Source of the DNA: Thraustochytrium sp. TN22
Lineage: Eukaryota > Sar > Bigyra > Thraustochytrida > Thraustochytriidae
Direction: 5' to 3'
Assembly (NCBI GenBank): GCA_013306675.1
Contig: JABLUY010000152.1
Location: forward strand, 29,417 to 93,416
DNA: 64,000 nucleotides
Numbering within the stretch: position 1 is the first letter of the stretch; every line of letters begins with the position of its first letter. Below, piece by piece: positions 37,001-46,557 of this stretch. The notes under the pieces are model-generated. The model ran no database searches. It worked only from the letters and a program-made list of their open reading frames with translations, and was not told the origin of the DNA. A program made the position numbers and the translations under genes.

Positions 37001-37853
37001 TGGGAACGTGCGCGTGTGGAATGCAGCGAGCGACGATACGCCACGTGTCTTGGAGGGCCACCTGAGTCCGGTCACTGCCGTGGCCATGGTCGGCGACCAA
37101 ATCGTGTCTGGGTCGCTCGACAGGACCGTGCGTCCGTGGGGCACGGGGAGCGACGAGCCGCTGCGTGCGCGAAACGGCCACGCGGACCGGGTCACGGTCA
37201 TGGCGATCGTCGGCGATCAGGTCCTGACTGGATCCAGGGACACCACTGTGCGTGTGTGGGACGCGACCAGCGGGGACGTCCTGCTTGTGTTGGAGGGCCA
37301 CAAGTTTCCGGTCACTGCTGTGGCGACAGACGGCGACCGCATCGCCTCTGGGTCCGAAGACATGCCCGTGCACGTGTGGGACGCGACCAGCGGCGAACTC
37401 TTGCATGTGCTGAAGGGTCATACGGGATGGATCAGGACTGTGGCGATGGCTAGCGGTCGGCTCGTGTCTGGGTCTGACGACAGGACCGTGCGCGTGTGGG
37501 ACGCGACCAGCGGCGAGGCGCTGTGCGTCTTGGAGGGCCACACGGTCGGGGTCACGGCGGTGACGATCGCCGACGGGCTGATTATCAGTCAGAGCTGGGG
37601 CGCCACTCTCTGCCACGACCTGCTGACGTTTGAGCGTGTGGTGGGCTCAAATGCTGCTGCCCGTGTCCTAGATGCTGACGGCGGCTATGAGCGCCGCGTA
37701 AGGGTCGTGCAAGGCGTCCACATCGTCTCAGTTGTCGACCATCACGTGGGCTTTACGATGGATTCGCGGATCGTGTTATTGATTCAAAGAGACGACACGA
37801 TCGCCGTGGCCGACGAGACCCACCAAATCCACATCCTAAAAATCCAGCCATGA
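34044..37853 (+). CDS. TIR-NACHT-WD40 STAND receptor-like protein (1269 aa)
   Basis: Residues about 28-178 form a TIR-like domain: first strand VKVFLSYK, central LVCLTTDYY, and a helix with HLEFRHAAK whose Glu (E120) aligns with the NADase glutamate of catalytic TIR domains. Next is a NACHT-type NTPase with P-loop GPAGSGKS (K251), Walker B VVALDAVDE (D373, D376, E377) and LLVTSRPEG. A helical region and an acidic Glu-rich linker lead to WD40 repeats from about residue 760 to 1185. There are ten full units of 40 codons (one of 39) plus a degenerate eleventh, close to identical to one another (VSGS-D-TVRVWDATSGELLRVLEGH). A C-terminal tail may close the propeller. The layout matches animal/bacterial TIR-NACHT and fungal HET-E-type NLR-like proteins: repeats sense, NACHT oligomerises, TIR signals, possibly by consuming NAD. 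I chose the ATG at 34044 because upstream codons to 33855 are Arg/Ala-rich. No membrane segment. Confidence 0.88.
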   Translation: MQALAAVMELFSSRKGRVKANDEGTVPVKVFLSYKPGKDAQGRDNQARVERIASWLEDNHEEWRISPRVSPVLDEREGHGHGYVTACTQIEECNVILVCLTTDYYEAANANMRQDFSHLEFRHAAKEKPRRLLGVAMERSLLRHPWNGSISMALRQDVCYDLSSDEAFETSMRKLANAILRAHPTGGQPMVEPPFCLGGYDAALKGRAKALEHEEQTHVWVLREVKDWAKARLWKDEKRILAVLGPAGSGKSVMIAKLCAESGLLGFASLARPRQSVLGRASQRLSGSLPWVVGAMHFFRHDDERARDVVMCLKSIANQLAAAVPALREHLTPDLVQATLRLEDPLTIFHRLIADPCSNLASRPDFHVVVALDAVDEAEEVQRGTLSTIIESEWIRSTPDWLGLLVTSRPEGKLLGRPRSSIDLLVLRLDDRRNMVDVRIFLRTRLSKFMASEHELDLALENLLQRSQGLFLYTTLLCAKLKEGHLKSLLAEDLENMLPDGLDGMYAEYFGRLQSGPLKDNGKYRDLFSAMCATRNALPLALAARVLEISKRKTEDLLGSTMQLFDVDASTVRFRHKSVPDFLTDEARSDGTLVASREDGHVTLAQVLLLEERNEEEKQEEVREGEEEDQKDDTSSVFALKHVIYHLAKSSRMDEATHRLNSFDWIHAFVSAKQVPAEREAFIGALVRTVERLTLQAVSDTPQLLVRATTALMRDPNELASQIVARIDDESHPLRKSLSVPSMPWLRPMKRQLAPPRDPLLHVLEGQMDMVWAVAMSDDNVVAGSADAAVRVWAAASGELLHVLEGHAGSVDAVAVTGNWIVSGSYDSTIRVWDATRGELLRVLQGHQRGIKSVAIAGGRIVSGSADATVCMWDATTGELLRVLEGHTSWVMAVAVTGDWIVSGSRDATVGVWDASSGDLLRVLKGHGDCVAAVALAGDRVVSGSWDRSLRIWDAASGEPVRVIRGHTEVWAVALAGDRIVSGSVDGNVRVWNAASDDTPRVLEGHLSPVTAVAMVGDQIVSGSLDRTVRPWGTGSDEPLRARNGHADRVTVMAIVGDQVLTGSRDTTVRVWDATSGDVLLVLEGHKFPVTAVATDGDRIASGSEDMPVHVWDATSGELLHVLKGHTGWIRTVAMASGRLVSGSDDRTVRVWDATSGEALCVLEGHTVGVTAVTIADGLIISQSWGATLCHDLLTFERVVGSNAAARVLDADGGYERRVRVVQGVHIVSVVDHHVGFTMDSRIVLLIQRDDTIAVADETHQIHILKIQP
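36320..37600 (+). repeat. High-identity WD40 minisatellite, 120-bp period, about 11 units
   Basis: The coding sequence repeats every 120 bp, with the word GTGTGGGACGCGACCAGCGG recurring almost unchanged. One unit (around 36900-37017) is 117 bp. Such nucleotide-level identity among WD40 units points to recent unit shuffling or gene conversion. Confidence 0.95.
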
Positions 37854-38379
37854 ATCCCAGCACCATCCTCCTCAATCTGAAGCGACCCAATCATCCCCAA
37901 GATTAGAGCCTGTTTCGCCCAGAGTTGCGCAGGTTCGACTGCTGCGCGAAGAGAACCACCTTTGCCGCCGCCTTGCAGTGGGTCACGTCATTCGTCGCCT
38001 TGTAGACCACGCACAGGGTGCCGCGCACGCATGCAGAGATGCCCTCCAAAGTCTGGCCGCGAAGTCCGGCCCGGACGCCCGGGCCGCGTCCATGGCCGGC
38101 AGGCTGCTGGGCGCGGCGGCCAGGCCGTCGTTGTGCTAGCTAGTTAGTACCTTGCCACCAGCGTGTCGTCGTGCTTGCGCTGCTTCGCGAGAGAGCCTAA
38201 CGACGGTGCCGGCAGAGCCTTCTCTGGTCAGCTGCGCGGCGCGGCTGCGCGGCTGCGCGGCGGGCGGCAGCGGCAGCGGCGGGCGGGCGCCCCCCGCGCA
38301 CGGGCTCGCCAAGCCCGCGGCGAGCGCGGCGAGCGGCGGCGGCGGCGGCGGTAGCGGCACGCGGGCGGCGGCATCATCC
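37854..38379. other. Intergenic region upstream of the USP48-like gene
   Basis: No separate gene. The frame of the next gene is open from about 38152, but only from a TTG codon. It is likely promoter and 5' UTR, ending in GGC/GCG triplet runs. Confidence 0.5.
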
Positions 38380-38418
38380 ATGCTGGGGCCAAATTCCGCC
38401 GCCCCGGCCGCCGGCGCG

Positions 38419-38449
<31 letters not shown>

Positions 38450-41400
38450 CGGCGCAGGGCGGGAGGCTCGCGCCCGCGCCCGCCGCCGAGCCCGCGGCGG
38501 CGCTCGCGTCGCCTACGGCGCGCAAGGCCGGTCCCGGGGAGGGGGCTGTCGGGCTCGCTCGGCGACGACCAGCTGCAGACGCACAAGGGCCGCGCTCTCA
38601 TGCAGCCGCCAGCGACGGGAGCCAGGGCCAGGGCGCAGAGCCCATGGAGGTCAACCAGGACGCTGCCGAGCAGCCAGACGTCGTCGTGTCGCTGGAGGAG
38701 GAGGAGGAGGAGGGGGACGCTGCCGAGCCCAGCACGAAGAGCAAGAGGAAGGCCTCCGGCAGCGAGGACGAGGTGGAAGGCGGAACCGCAACGCCCGCCA
38801 AGTCACGGCGCAGGAGCTCGTCGGGGATCCGCAAAAGCGCGGAGGACGGCGAGAGCGAGAGGGCGCCCTCTCCAGAGGCGGCGGGCAGGCCGCGGCGAAG
38901 CGCGAGGGCGAAGCGCGAACCGGAGGGGTTTGACCCAACGCCGAAGTGCTGGAGGACCAAGAACAAGCGCGAGGCCGCCGAGGCGGATGCAGTCAAGCGA
39001 CGGAGGCGGCAGAGCAGTAAATCCGCTTCCGCTTCCGCTTCTGCGCCCAGACGCCGCCGCGGAAGGTTGGCAAAGAGCGCCGGCAACATCGAGTCCGTGG
39101 AAGATGAGGACGCGGGCAATAAGGCGGAGAACTCGGAGGGCCCCGCGGAGGGCGCCCACGAGTCGGCAGCGCAGTCTGTGGAGGAGAGCAGCAGCGCAAG
39201 TGAGAGCGGGTCGCAGCAGGGGCGCGGCGGCACACTCGAGGAGGTGCAGACGCTGAGCCAGGTTGCGCAGGGGCTCAAGGAGGACCCGCTGATGCGCACC
39301 AAGGTGGCCTGCCGGCCGAGCGACCACAAGGGCGGGAGGCGAAAGAACTGTACCAACAATCCAAATTGCCTCTACGGTCTTGGCGTCGATACGGGCATCT
39401 ACACAAAGCGCTTCAACGCGGCGGCGGACCTTGGCACGGACCCGCGCACGAGCCTGCGCGACACCAAGGCTGGGCGGAGCCCCGTGGGGCTCATCAACCT
39501 GGGCGCCACGTGCTACGTGAACGCGCTCATCCAGACGCTCTTTATGACACCGCGCGTCAGGCACCTCGTATACCTTTGGACGCCCATGGGCCGCGACCCG
39601 GCGCACGAGGCGCCCCTGGACGAGCTGCAGCTCATCTTCGCGCTCATGCAGGAGGGCAACGCCAAGAAGCAGGACCTTCGCAAGCTGTGCACGCTGCTGG
39701 AGCTCGACTCGAGCTACCAGCAGGACGCACAGGAATTTCACAAGTTGCTGCTTAATCTGGTCAGCAATGTGACGGCCAATCACGAGGTGCGCGAGGTGCG
39801 CACGCTGAGCTCCATGTTTTGTGGCAAGGTGCTCAACGTTGTGCGCTGCCTCAATTGCAAAAGGTCCTCGCAGAGGCCAGAGGAGATTTTGGAGCTGCAG
39901 CTCAACATCAAGGGCCATGCGACGCTGCGCGCCGCGCTCGAGGCCTACGCGGCCGTCGAGAAGCTAGAGGGCCACGACCAGTACGCCTGCGACAGCTGCA
40001 AGTCGAAGCAGGATGCCGAGCGCTCGGTGCGCATCGCCGTCTTGCCAGAGGTGCTCATCGTGCTGCTCAACCGTTTCGTATGGAACCTTGAGCTCGGCGT
40101 GAAGAAGAAGGTCAAGGACAGCATCGAGATTCCCGAGACGTTGGACTTTGCCGGCGACCCGGTTCTTGCGACGATGCTGGCTGAGTCGCTGGCCAAGTCC
40201 GAGGACGGTGCTTACACTCTTACCGCGGTGCTTGCGCACAAGGGCGCCGGCGCGGATGCCGGCCACTACACGGCGGACGTCCTGGACGTCACGCGCACGC
40301 CGGCTTGCTGGTACACCATGGACGACGAGCGCGTCTCTCCCATCCAGAAGCGGCCCACCTCGAGCCGCAACGCCTACATGCTCGTCTACCGGCGCACCTC
40401 GTCGCTGCGCAACAACGCCGAGGACCTTGGTGCGCTCCCGGCCCGCGTGCGCGCTCGCCTGGATGCTGAGAACGACCGCCTCAATGCCGAGATTGCGGAC
40501 TACGACGACCGCCGCGTTAAGCTGCAAGGCGCAGCGGAGGAGCGCCGCAAGCTCTTTAGTTCACTCTTCATCAACCAGAAGCAAGGCCCGCCCTACGCCG
40601 GGCCGGACACCCCGGCGGTCTGGGTGCCCACCAATTGGCTGGCCGGCTGGATTTCGGGGCGCAAGCCTGCCGCGGCGGACGAGACCACCGCAGGCGGGGC
40701 TCGTAGGCCCAAGTCCAAGTTCAAGTCAAGGTCGTCCTCGGCGCCAGCCGTCGTGGACCTGGACGCGCCGCAGGAGCCCATCGACCTTTCGCAAGAGGCA
40801 GACCCCGGAGCGATCGACGAAAAGGACGAGGGCATTGATGACGACAATGACGATCGTGACGACAATGACAAAGAGGACAGTGCGGCGGACGACGATGCAA
40901 ACGACGACGACGACAACGGGGAAAAGGGTGGTGCAGAGGGCACCATGTCGAAGAAGAAATCAAAGAAGAAGAAGAAGAGGAAGAAGAAGAAGAAGAGGGA
41001 GGCGGAGGAGGAGGAGGAGGAGAAGGAGGAGGATATCAAGACCAAGACCAAGGTCAAGAGGCGCGCCGCGGGGAACGGCACCAAGGCGCAGAACGGCGAG
41101 AATGGCATGGACTCGGCCGACGTTGGCGGCGGCGCCATTGAGGTGGTCTTCTCGGAGCCGCCGGACGTGCGCCCATACCTGTGCCCGCACAGCCGGCGCA
41201 CGCGGCAGTCCGAGGCGGAGGTCAACCAGCAGGCTGGCGCGCTGGTGTGCGTCGGGCCGGCCGCAGCCGCGCGCATGAAACGCGTGAGTCGGCCGGTCTG
41301 GGAGGCCATAGCCGACGCGTGCGCGCTGTCGGCCAAGGAGCGCTTCGCGCTGCCTTACGTGCTAGACGAGGCGGCGCACCCAAATCTGGCGTGCAGCGAG

Positions 41401-43167
41401 TGCTGCAACAAGCTACGCTCCAAAGTGCAGTCGATCCAGGAGTCGGAGGATGCGCGGAACCGCATCGACGATATGCTGCGCAAGGACCGTGTTTCGTCGG
41501 CGCGAATGCAGGCGGGCCGCAAAGAATACTACTACATTGCAAACAAGTGGGCGGCGGACTGGCTCAGGTTCAACAAGCTCAAGCAGGAGCATGCCGAGGC
41601 CGTGGTCAAGGCTCTCGCACAGGACCGCGACGGCAAAGCGAGCCGTCGCGGCGACCGGTCCAACCGCAAGCGCGTCACGGCGCCCGAGGTGTTGGACGTG
41701 CTCTCGGGCGGCGTTGGCCGCGTGGGTATCGGCTCTGACGCCTCGGGTGGCGGCGAGGGCGGCGCGGGCGGTGGCGCGGGCGCGGACGCCAACGAGGAGC
41801 CCACGGACGACATCAACGAGTCCATCCTGTGCAAGCACGGCAAGCTTACGATGGGCCACAAGGACAAGCAGCTCATCACGGACGAGGCGTGGAAGTTCAT
41901 TGTGGACAACGCATTGGGCGGGCGCTGCAAGGAGAACACCACGGCGCTGAGCGGCGAAACCCCCCCCTGCAGCCAGTGTGAGTCAGAAGTCCTGGCAACC
42001 AAGGACAAGGCGGAGGAGCGCGCGCGCAGCAAGGCGCTCCAGCTCAAGTCCGAATCGCACGGGAAGACGCTGTCGTCGCTCGCCAAGCGCACGCTGAGCG
42101 GGAGACCCAGCCTCTCGCAAGGCGTCCTGCCGCGGGGCACTTACTACGTGTTGCCGCGCGGCTGGCTCGTGCGGTGGCGGAATTTCGTGCGCAACAAGGC
42201 CGTCGAGGTGATGCCGCCACCGCAGCTCGCGGAAGCTCTCGAGGCGCCCTCACTCCGCTGCAAGCACGGCGAGCGTCTCGTGCACGCGCGCCTGGTACGC
42301 TGGCTCCGCCGGGACGACACGCACGAGGCCGCGAGTTTGCTCACGCCCGAGGAGCGCGAGAACCCTAGCGAGTGCAGCCCCCTCTGCGAGCTCCTCAGCG
42401 AGACCGAGTGGAACGCGCTCACCGCATTTTATGGCGACGCGCCCTCGCCCATCCGGGTCCATCTGCTTGATGACCTCGATCCGACGAAGCCATTCGTGGC
42501 GGCTACCTCCGTCGACGAGCGTCTCGCATTTGACCCGCCGCTCTGCGACGAGTGCATGCGCGAGCGGCTCGAGCGCGCGGCTCGGGATGCCGTTGACTTC
42601 GTGCAGAGCCCGATTCGCGTCTGCCTCCTGCCACCGGGCGCCGCGCTGCCCTCGGACTGGCTCGACGCTGCGCCCAACGGCAGCACCACCGCTGGCGACG
42701 CGGAGGGCGCCCGCGAGGCTCACAACTCGGGCGCGTCCGATCCGGCCGCCGACGCTGCCTCCTCTGCGCAGGCTCCGGTGCGCCGCTCGCGCCGTAAGAA
42801 CGAGTCCGCCAAGAGCGCCATCCTGCGCCTCTCCAGCTCCATGTCCCTGCGCAAGCTCTTGGTTCAGGCTTACTACGAGGACAAGCTGCACGGCATGCTC
42901 AGTCAGGTCGCCCCCAGCAGCGTGCGCATCTACCACAAGGGCAAGCAGCTCTCCGATATTGACATGACGCTCGAGCAGGCCGGCGTGCGCCGCGACGATG
43001 AGGTGCTGCTCCAGCTAGACCCGGACGACCTCCCCGAAGATGCCGACCTGGCCAAGCCCGAGGAGCTCTGGTTCGGCCTGCTCCAGGACGCCACCGACAT
43101 TGGCTCCGCCGAGCTGCGCGCCCCGGAGCGCGGCTTCGCCGGCTCGCTCCTCTCTCGGACCAACTGA
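38380..43167 (+). CDS. USP48/UBP26-like ubiquitin C-terminal hydrolase (1595 aa)
   Basis: A cysteine protease that removes ubiquitin; plant and animal relatives (UBP26, USP48) act on histone H2B/H2A in the nucleus. The USP domain spans about residues 365-680, with the Cys box NLGATCYVNALIQTL (C378), QQDAQEF, a zinc-finger pair (CLNC, CDSC), and the His box GADAGHYTADV (H629) followed by YTMDDERV. Three DUSP-like segments follow, near 740 (WVPTNWLAGW), 1047 (YYYIANKWAADWL) and 1255 (YYVLPRGWLVRWR). A ubiquitin-like fold lies at about 1483-1545 (LRKLLVQAYYEDKL through DDEVLLQLD). This order is diagnostic of the USP48 group. The N-terminal 330 residues are Ala-, Ser- and Arg-rich and disordered; an Asp/Glu block and a Lys-rich block near 860-890 look like nuclear localisation signals. 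38380 is the first ATG in the frame. Confidence 0.93.
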
Positions 43168-43435
43168 CAGCACATTGCGATGTCCGCGCCGTCACGTGAT
43201 TTCTTTTTAGCCTAATGATAGGGTACGGGTACCACCATGCGAGGCACGTTCGCAAAGAAGCATGCAATGGCAAGGCTCTGACACCCTTGATTGACTGACA
43301 GTGGATGCTGTCATGGGAGATGACGAGGACGAGGACGCGGAGACAGACCCGCAAGATCGCAACGGGCTTCGTCAATCCACCGCGCCGCCAACCAGCGGGC
43401 GAGCGAGCGAGCGGGCGAGCGGGCGAGCGGACAGC

Positions 43436-43973
43436 ATGCAGGCGACGCTGTCGGCGGGCGCGCTGGGCGTGGCGAGCCTCTTCTTCTTGCTGCTCGGCTG
43501 CGGCGTCGGCGGCGCCTGGTGGCCGCTCTTCAATGGTACGTGACGTCGGGATGCGCAGCCCGCAGGCTCGCCACTTGCGCTGCAGCGCGCGAGCGGAGCG
43601 AGCACAGAGGCGCATTGCGCTTGGTGCTGGCGTCCTCTCTCCTCTTGCACCTTGCCGTCTGAGCGCGAGCGCGAGCGCGAGACAGGACGAGTCCGACTGA
43701 CGGACGGACAACGCGGTTGCGGCAGTCTTCTTCGTGGTGCTCCTCGTGTTGCCCATGGTGCTCGGGTCGCACGAGTCCACTGGGCTGGTCGGTGCGCTGG
43801 GCGACTTCGCGGAGGCGCTCTTCGCGGTGAGCATCTTCGCGCTTCCCACCGTGCTGTACCGCGTGGATGAGCTCAACGGGGGCGGCCTCTTCTTGGTCTA
43901 TTGCAGCAATTTCCTCGCGGGTGGCACGCTCTACGTGCTCTACAAGATCGCGCAGGAGCAGTCCGTCTGGTGA
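43436..43973 (+). CDS. Vps55/LEPROT-family membrane protein (two exons, 115 aa)
   Basis: Exon 1 is 43436-43535 and exon 2 is 43726-43973. The 190-nt intron (donor GTACGT at 43536, acceptor GGCAG at 43721-43725) splits a Val codon and joins AWWPLFN to VFFVVLLVLP. The product has four hydrophobic segments, as in yeast Vps55 and animal LEPROT/OB-RGRP, including the family's first-helix LLLGC followed by WPLF, and FALPTVLYR in helix 3. Vps55 works in a complex with Vps68 at endosomes in traffic to the vacuole or lysosome. The unspliced frame reaches a stop within two codons of the donor, which supports the intron. It is the right size for the family. Confidence 0.87.
43536..43725 (+). other. Spliceosomal intron in the Vps55 gene (190 nt)
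   Basis: GT-AG intron, GTACGT...GGCAG. It contains a (GAGCGC)n run, and a pyrimidine-poor acceptor region. It is supported by restoration of the Vps55 frame. Confidence 0.85.
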
Positions 43974-44762
43974 ACGTATGGCTCCTCTCGCCTCGAGCGA
44001 CGTCGAGCCCCTCTTCATGTGCATATATTTCTAAAGGGTACAAGGTACGATCTGCATCCTCGCGGGGCCACAGCTCAGGCTGGCCGCGCTCTTTCTGCTT
44101 TGCCTCAAGCGCGAGCAAGTGATGCCTAGGGGGGAGGCTGTCCAGGACGTGGTCCTTCCAGCGCAGCTGCTGTCGTTCTGTTCGCCTCGCCTCGCCTCGA
44201 AGAAACCCCAGCCATGGACCTCTCTCCCTTGCATGAAATCGAGGCGCACATTGCGCGCACGGAGTGTGGGTCCTTGCTCACCCATGCGAGCACGCCCCCC
44301 CACGAAATCACAGATTGCGATAAGAATCTCTTCCTGTACGACTCGGATGCAACCGGCGGAAACAGGCGAACCTCGCGAAGGGTTGACTCAAGGTCGCCTG
44401 CTGGCTTGAGCACCAGATGACGCTAAAGCCTTTTCCACTCGAAGTCGCGCCACGCCAAGCCAAGCCAAGCCACGGCACCGCTGCTGGCGTCCGCGCCAGG
44501 AATGCAAGCCTCAATTTGCCTTGGTCTTCCTTTTATTTTACCTTGAGCCGGGCGGCTCCTACAGCCAAGCTTCTCGTCACTGTGGAATGTCACCCAACGC
44601 AAACGGTCCCCGCGCACCCCGCTCAACGCCTAGCTCGAGGTCGAGCTCAAGTTCAAGGTCCATCGGCTTGACGCGGCGCGGTCGCGCAGGCAGCGGCAGG
44701 CGGCAAGCGGACGGGCAGCGCCGAGCGGACGGGCAGCCAGCGGCGCGAACAATTGCGCCAGG
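43974..44762. other. Intergenic region between Vps55 and LRRC56
   Basis: 789 bp with no supported gene. Small repeats GCCTCGCCTCGCCTCG (44185) and CCAAGCCAAGCCAAGCC (44455) are present. Confidence 0.5.
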
Positions 44763-46481
44763 ATGAGCGCGGCAGCGCGGCGCCTGCAGCAGGCGAGGTC
44801 GTCGTCCTCCTTCCTCATCAGGGCGTCGCCGGCGGCGCGCAAGGCGTCTGCGAGCGGTACGCAGGCCGGCCGCGTGCGCGAGGAAGACGTGGAGCGCGAG
44901 TTTCTGGAGATTGACATGCTCACGGAGGACAAGCTGCGAGAGTTGGCCGGCAGCGAGGACCTGGAGGCCGTGAGCAAGTTGGCTTTACGCGTGGACACGA
45001 CGGACCAGAGCATCGCGCAGCTGGGCGGCATCCTACCGCAGTTGCGCGAGTTGACGCTGAGCCGCAGCATACTCGCGAGCTTTCGCGACTTTGGCACGGG
45101 CCTGCGCCGCCTCGAGGTGCTGCACCTTGAATCGAGCTGCGTACGGGACCTGGACGGCATCGCTGCGCTCGACGCGCTGCGCGAGCTCTACGTGGCGGGC
45201 AACCGCATTCGCGACCTTACGCCGCTGGCCATGCACGACTGCCTCGAGGTGCTCGATCTGCGTGGAAACCTGGTCACGGAGCTGAGCGAGATCGACCAGC
45301 TCGGCACCTGCCTGCTTCTGCGCTCATTGCTGCTTGAGGAGAACCCGGTGGCGCGCATTGAGCCGTACCGGCGTGTCGTCGTGCAGTACATCCCGCAGCT
45401 GGTTTTGCTGGACGGTGTTGCTGTGCAAGAGACGGATCGTGAGCCCGTAGGCGACAACGTGCTGGAGAACCTCTCGGCGTACCTGGAGACGCTCGAAGTC
45501 TCACGCGAGGCCGACGGCGACGTCCAGGGCGACCTCACGTCGCGTTGGGCCCTCGCAACCGGCGGCGTCGACACGGCGCACCTGGACATGATCCGGGCGC
45601 GGCCCAGCACGCCGGGTCGCATGGCCTCGTCCGCCTCCACCGCCTCGTTCAAGACTTCTTCCGCGCGTCTCAGCGCAGGCAGTCCGCGTGAGGGCAGCCC
45701 GCGCGAGGATCATCGTGGCGGCGGCCTAGGAGCCGGCGCCGGCGCCGAGGCTGGAGCCAGCGCCGGGTCGACGCTCGCGGGCGAGGGCGCCTCGGACCTC
45801 ACGCACGGCTCGCACGTTGTCATTGCCGGCAACCTGGCCGCCTCCATGCGGCGACGCAAGAAGGCCTCGCGCCTCGAGAACAACGAGCAGCGCCTCAAGC
45901 AGGCTGCTGCTGCACTGCTAAGTGAAGACAACTGGGGCATTCCGCATCGGCCGGAGGACGACCTCACGCCGCGCTTTGGAAGCACTGGCGCGAAGGATGA
46001 CCTGCTCCTCTCGGACACCAAGCTGGACGAGTTGCTTGCGCTCAGCGCCGGTCTCGAGCGCGACTTTCGCGACCTGCAGGTTGCAACCTCTGCAGTCGCG
46101 GTCGATCACAGTAGCGAAGGCCGTCTGCGCGCCGCGCAGCCTGCTGTCACCGAGTCCCCCCGCTCGCGCATCGCGCGACGCAAGCCTCGCGAGGGCGTTG
46201 ACGCGATGCAGGCTCTTAAGCGTCGGCCGCACCCGCCTGCGCGCAGTGGACCGGCTTCCAGGTCCTCCAGCCCGCTCGCAGCGAGCGCCGACATCGCCAT
46301 GCTCGCCCAATTCGCCGCTGACATTTCTGACAGCGAGGCCGACGCTGGTGATAGCAGTATCGAGGAGGAGAAGAGCAACAGCAACAACAGCAGCATCAGC
46401 AGTACCAGCAACAACAACAACAACAACAACAACAACTGCGACAGCAGTCAGCACTTGCACGTGGTTGCAGCTGCGCAATAG
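44763..46481 (+). CDS. LRRC56: LRRC56/ODA8 homologue, dynein-arm assembly LRR protein (572 aa)
   Basis: Residues about 45-235 match LRRC56: MLTEDKLRELAGSEDL, then VDTTDQSIAQLG, followed by leucine-rich repeats with LPQLRELTLSRS, LRRLEVLHLESS, ALRELYVAGNRI and LEVLDLRGNLV, and the capping YIPQLVLLDGV. In Chlamydomonas (ODA8) and humans the protein works with intraflagellar transport to deliver outer dynein arms, so the host should build motile cilia. The second half is low-complexity: Ser/Ala-rich, basic patches (RRRKKASR, IARRKP), and a final Asn/Ser homopolymer encoded by AAC/AGC triplets at about 46377-46435. The 3' half of this gene was caught in the local tandem triplication, and two broken copies lie downstream. 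The frame here is intact to TAG 46479-46481. Confidence 0.85.
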   Translation: MSAAARRLQQARSSSSFLIRASPAARKASASGTQAGRVREEDVEREFLEIDMLTEDKLRELAGSEDLEAVSKLALRVDTTDQSIAQLGGILPQLRELTLSRSILASFRDFGTGLRRLEVLHLESSCVRDLDGIAALDALRELYVAGNRIRDLTPLAMHDCLEVLDLRGNLVTELSEIDQLGTCLLLRSLLLEENPVARIEPYRRVVVQYIPQLVLLDGVAVQETDREPVGDNVLENLSAYLETLEVSREADGDVQGDLTSRWALATGGVDTAHLDMIRARPSTPGRMASSASTASFKTSSARLSAGSPREGSPREDHRGGGLGAGAGAEAGASAGSTLAGEGASDLTHGSHVVIAGNLAASMRRRKKASRLENNEQRLKQAAAALLSEDNWGIPHRPEDDLTPRFGSTGAKDDLLLSDTKLDELLALSAGLERDFRDLQVATSAVAVDHSSEGRLRAAQPAVTESPRSRIARRKPREGVDAMQALKRRPHPPARSGPASRSSSPLAASADIAMLAQFAADISDSEADAGDSSIEEEKSNSNNSSISSTSNNNNNNNNNCDSSQHLHVVAAAQ

Positions 46482-46557
46482 CAGTCGCAATAGCAGTCAA
46501 GAAGAGCGAGCTGGTCGGTGTCAGCACTATTGCATTGAACGTTGAAACTCTTTAGTC

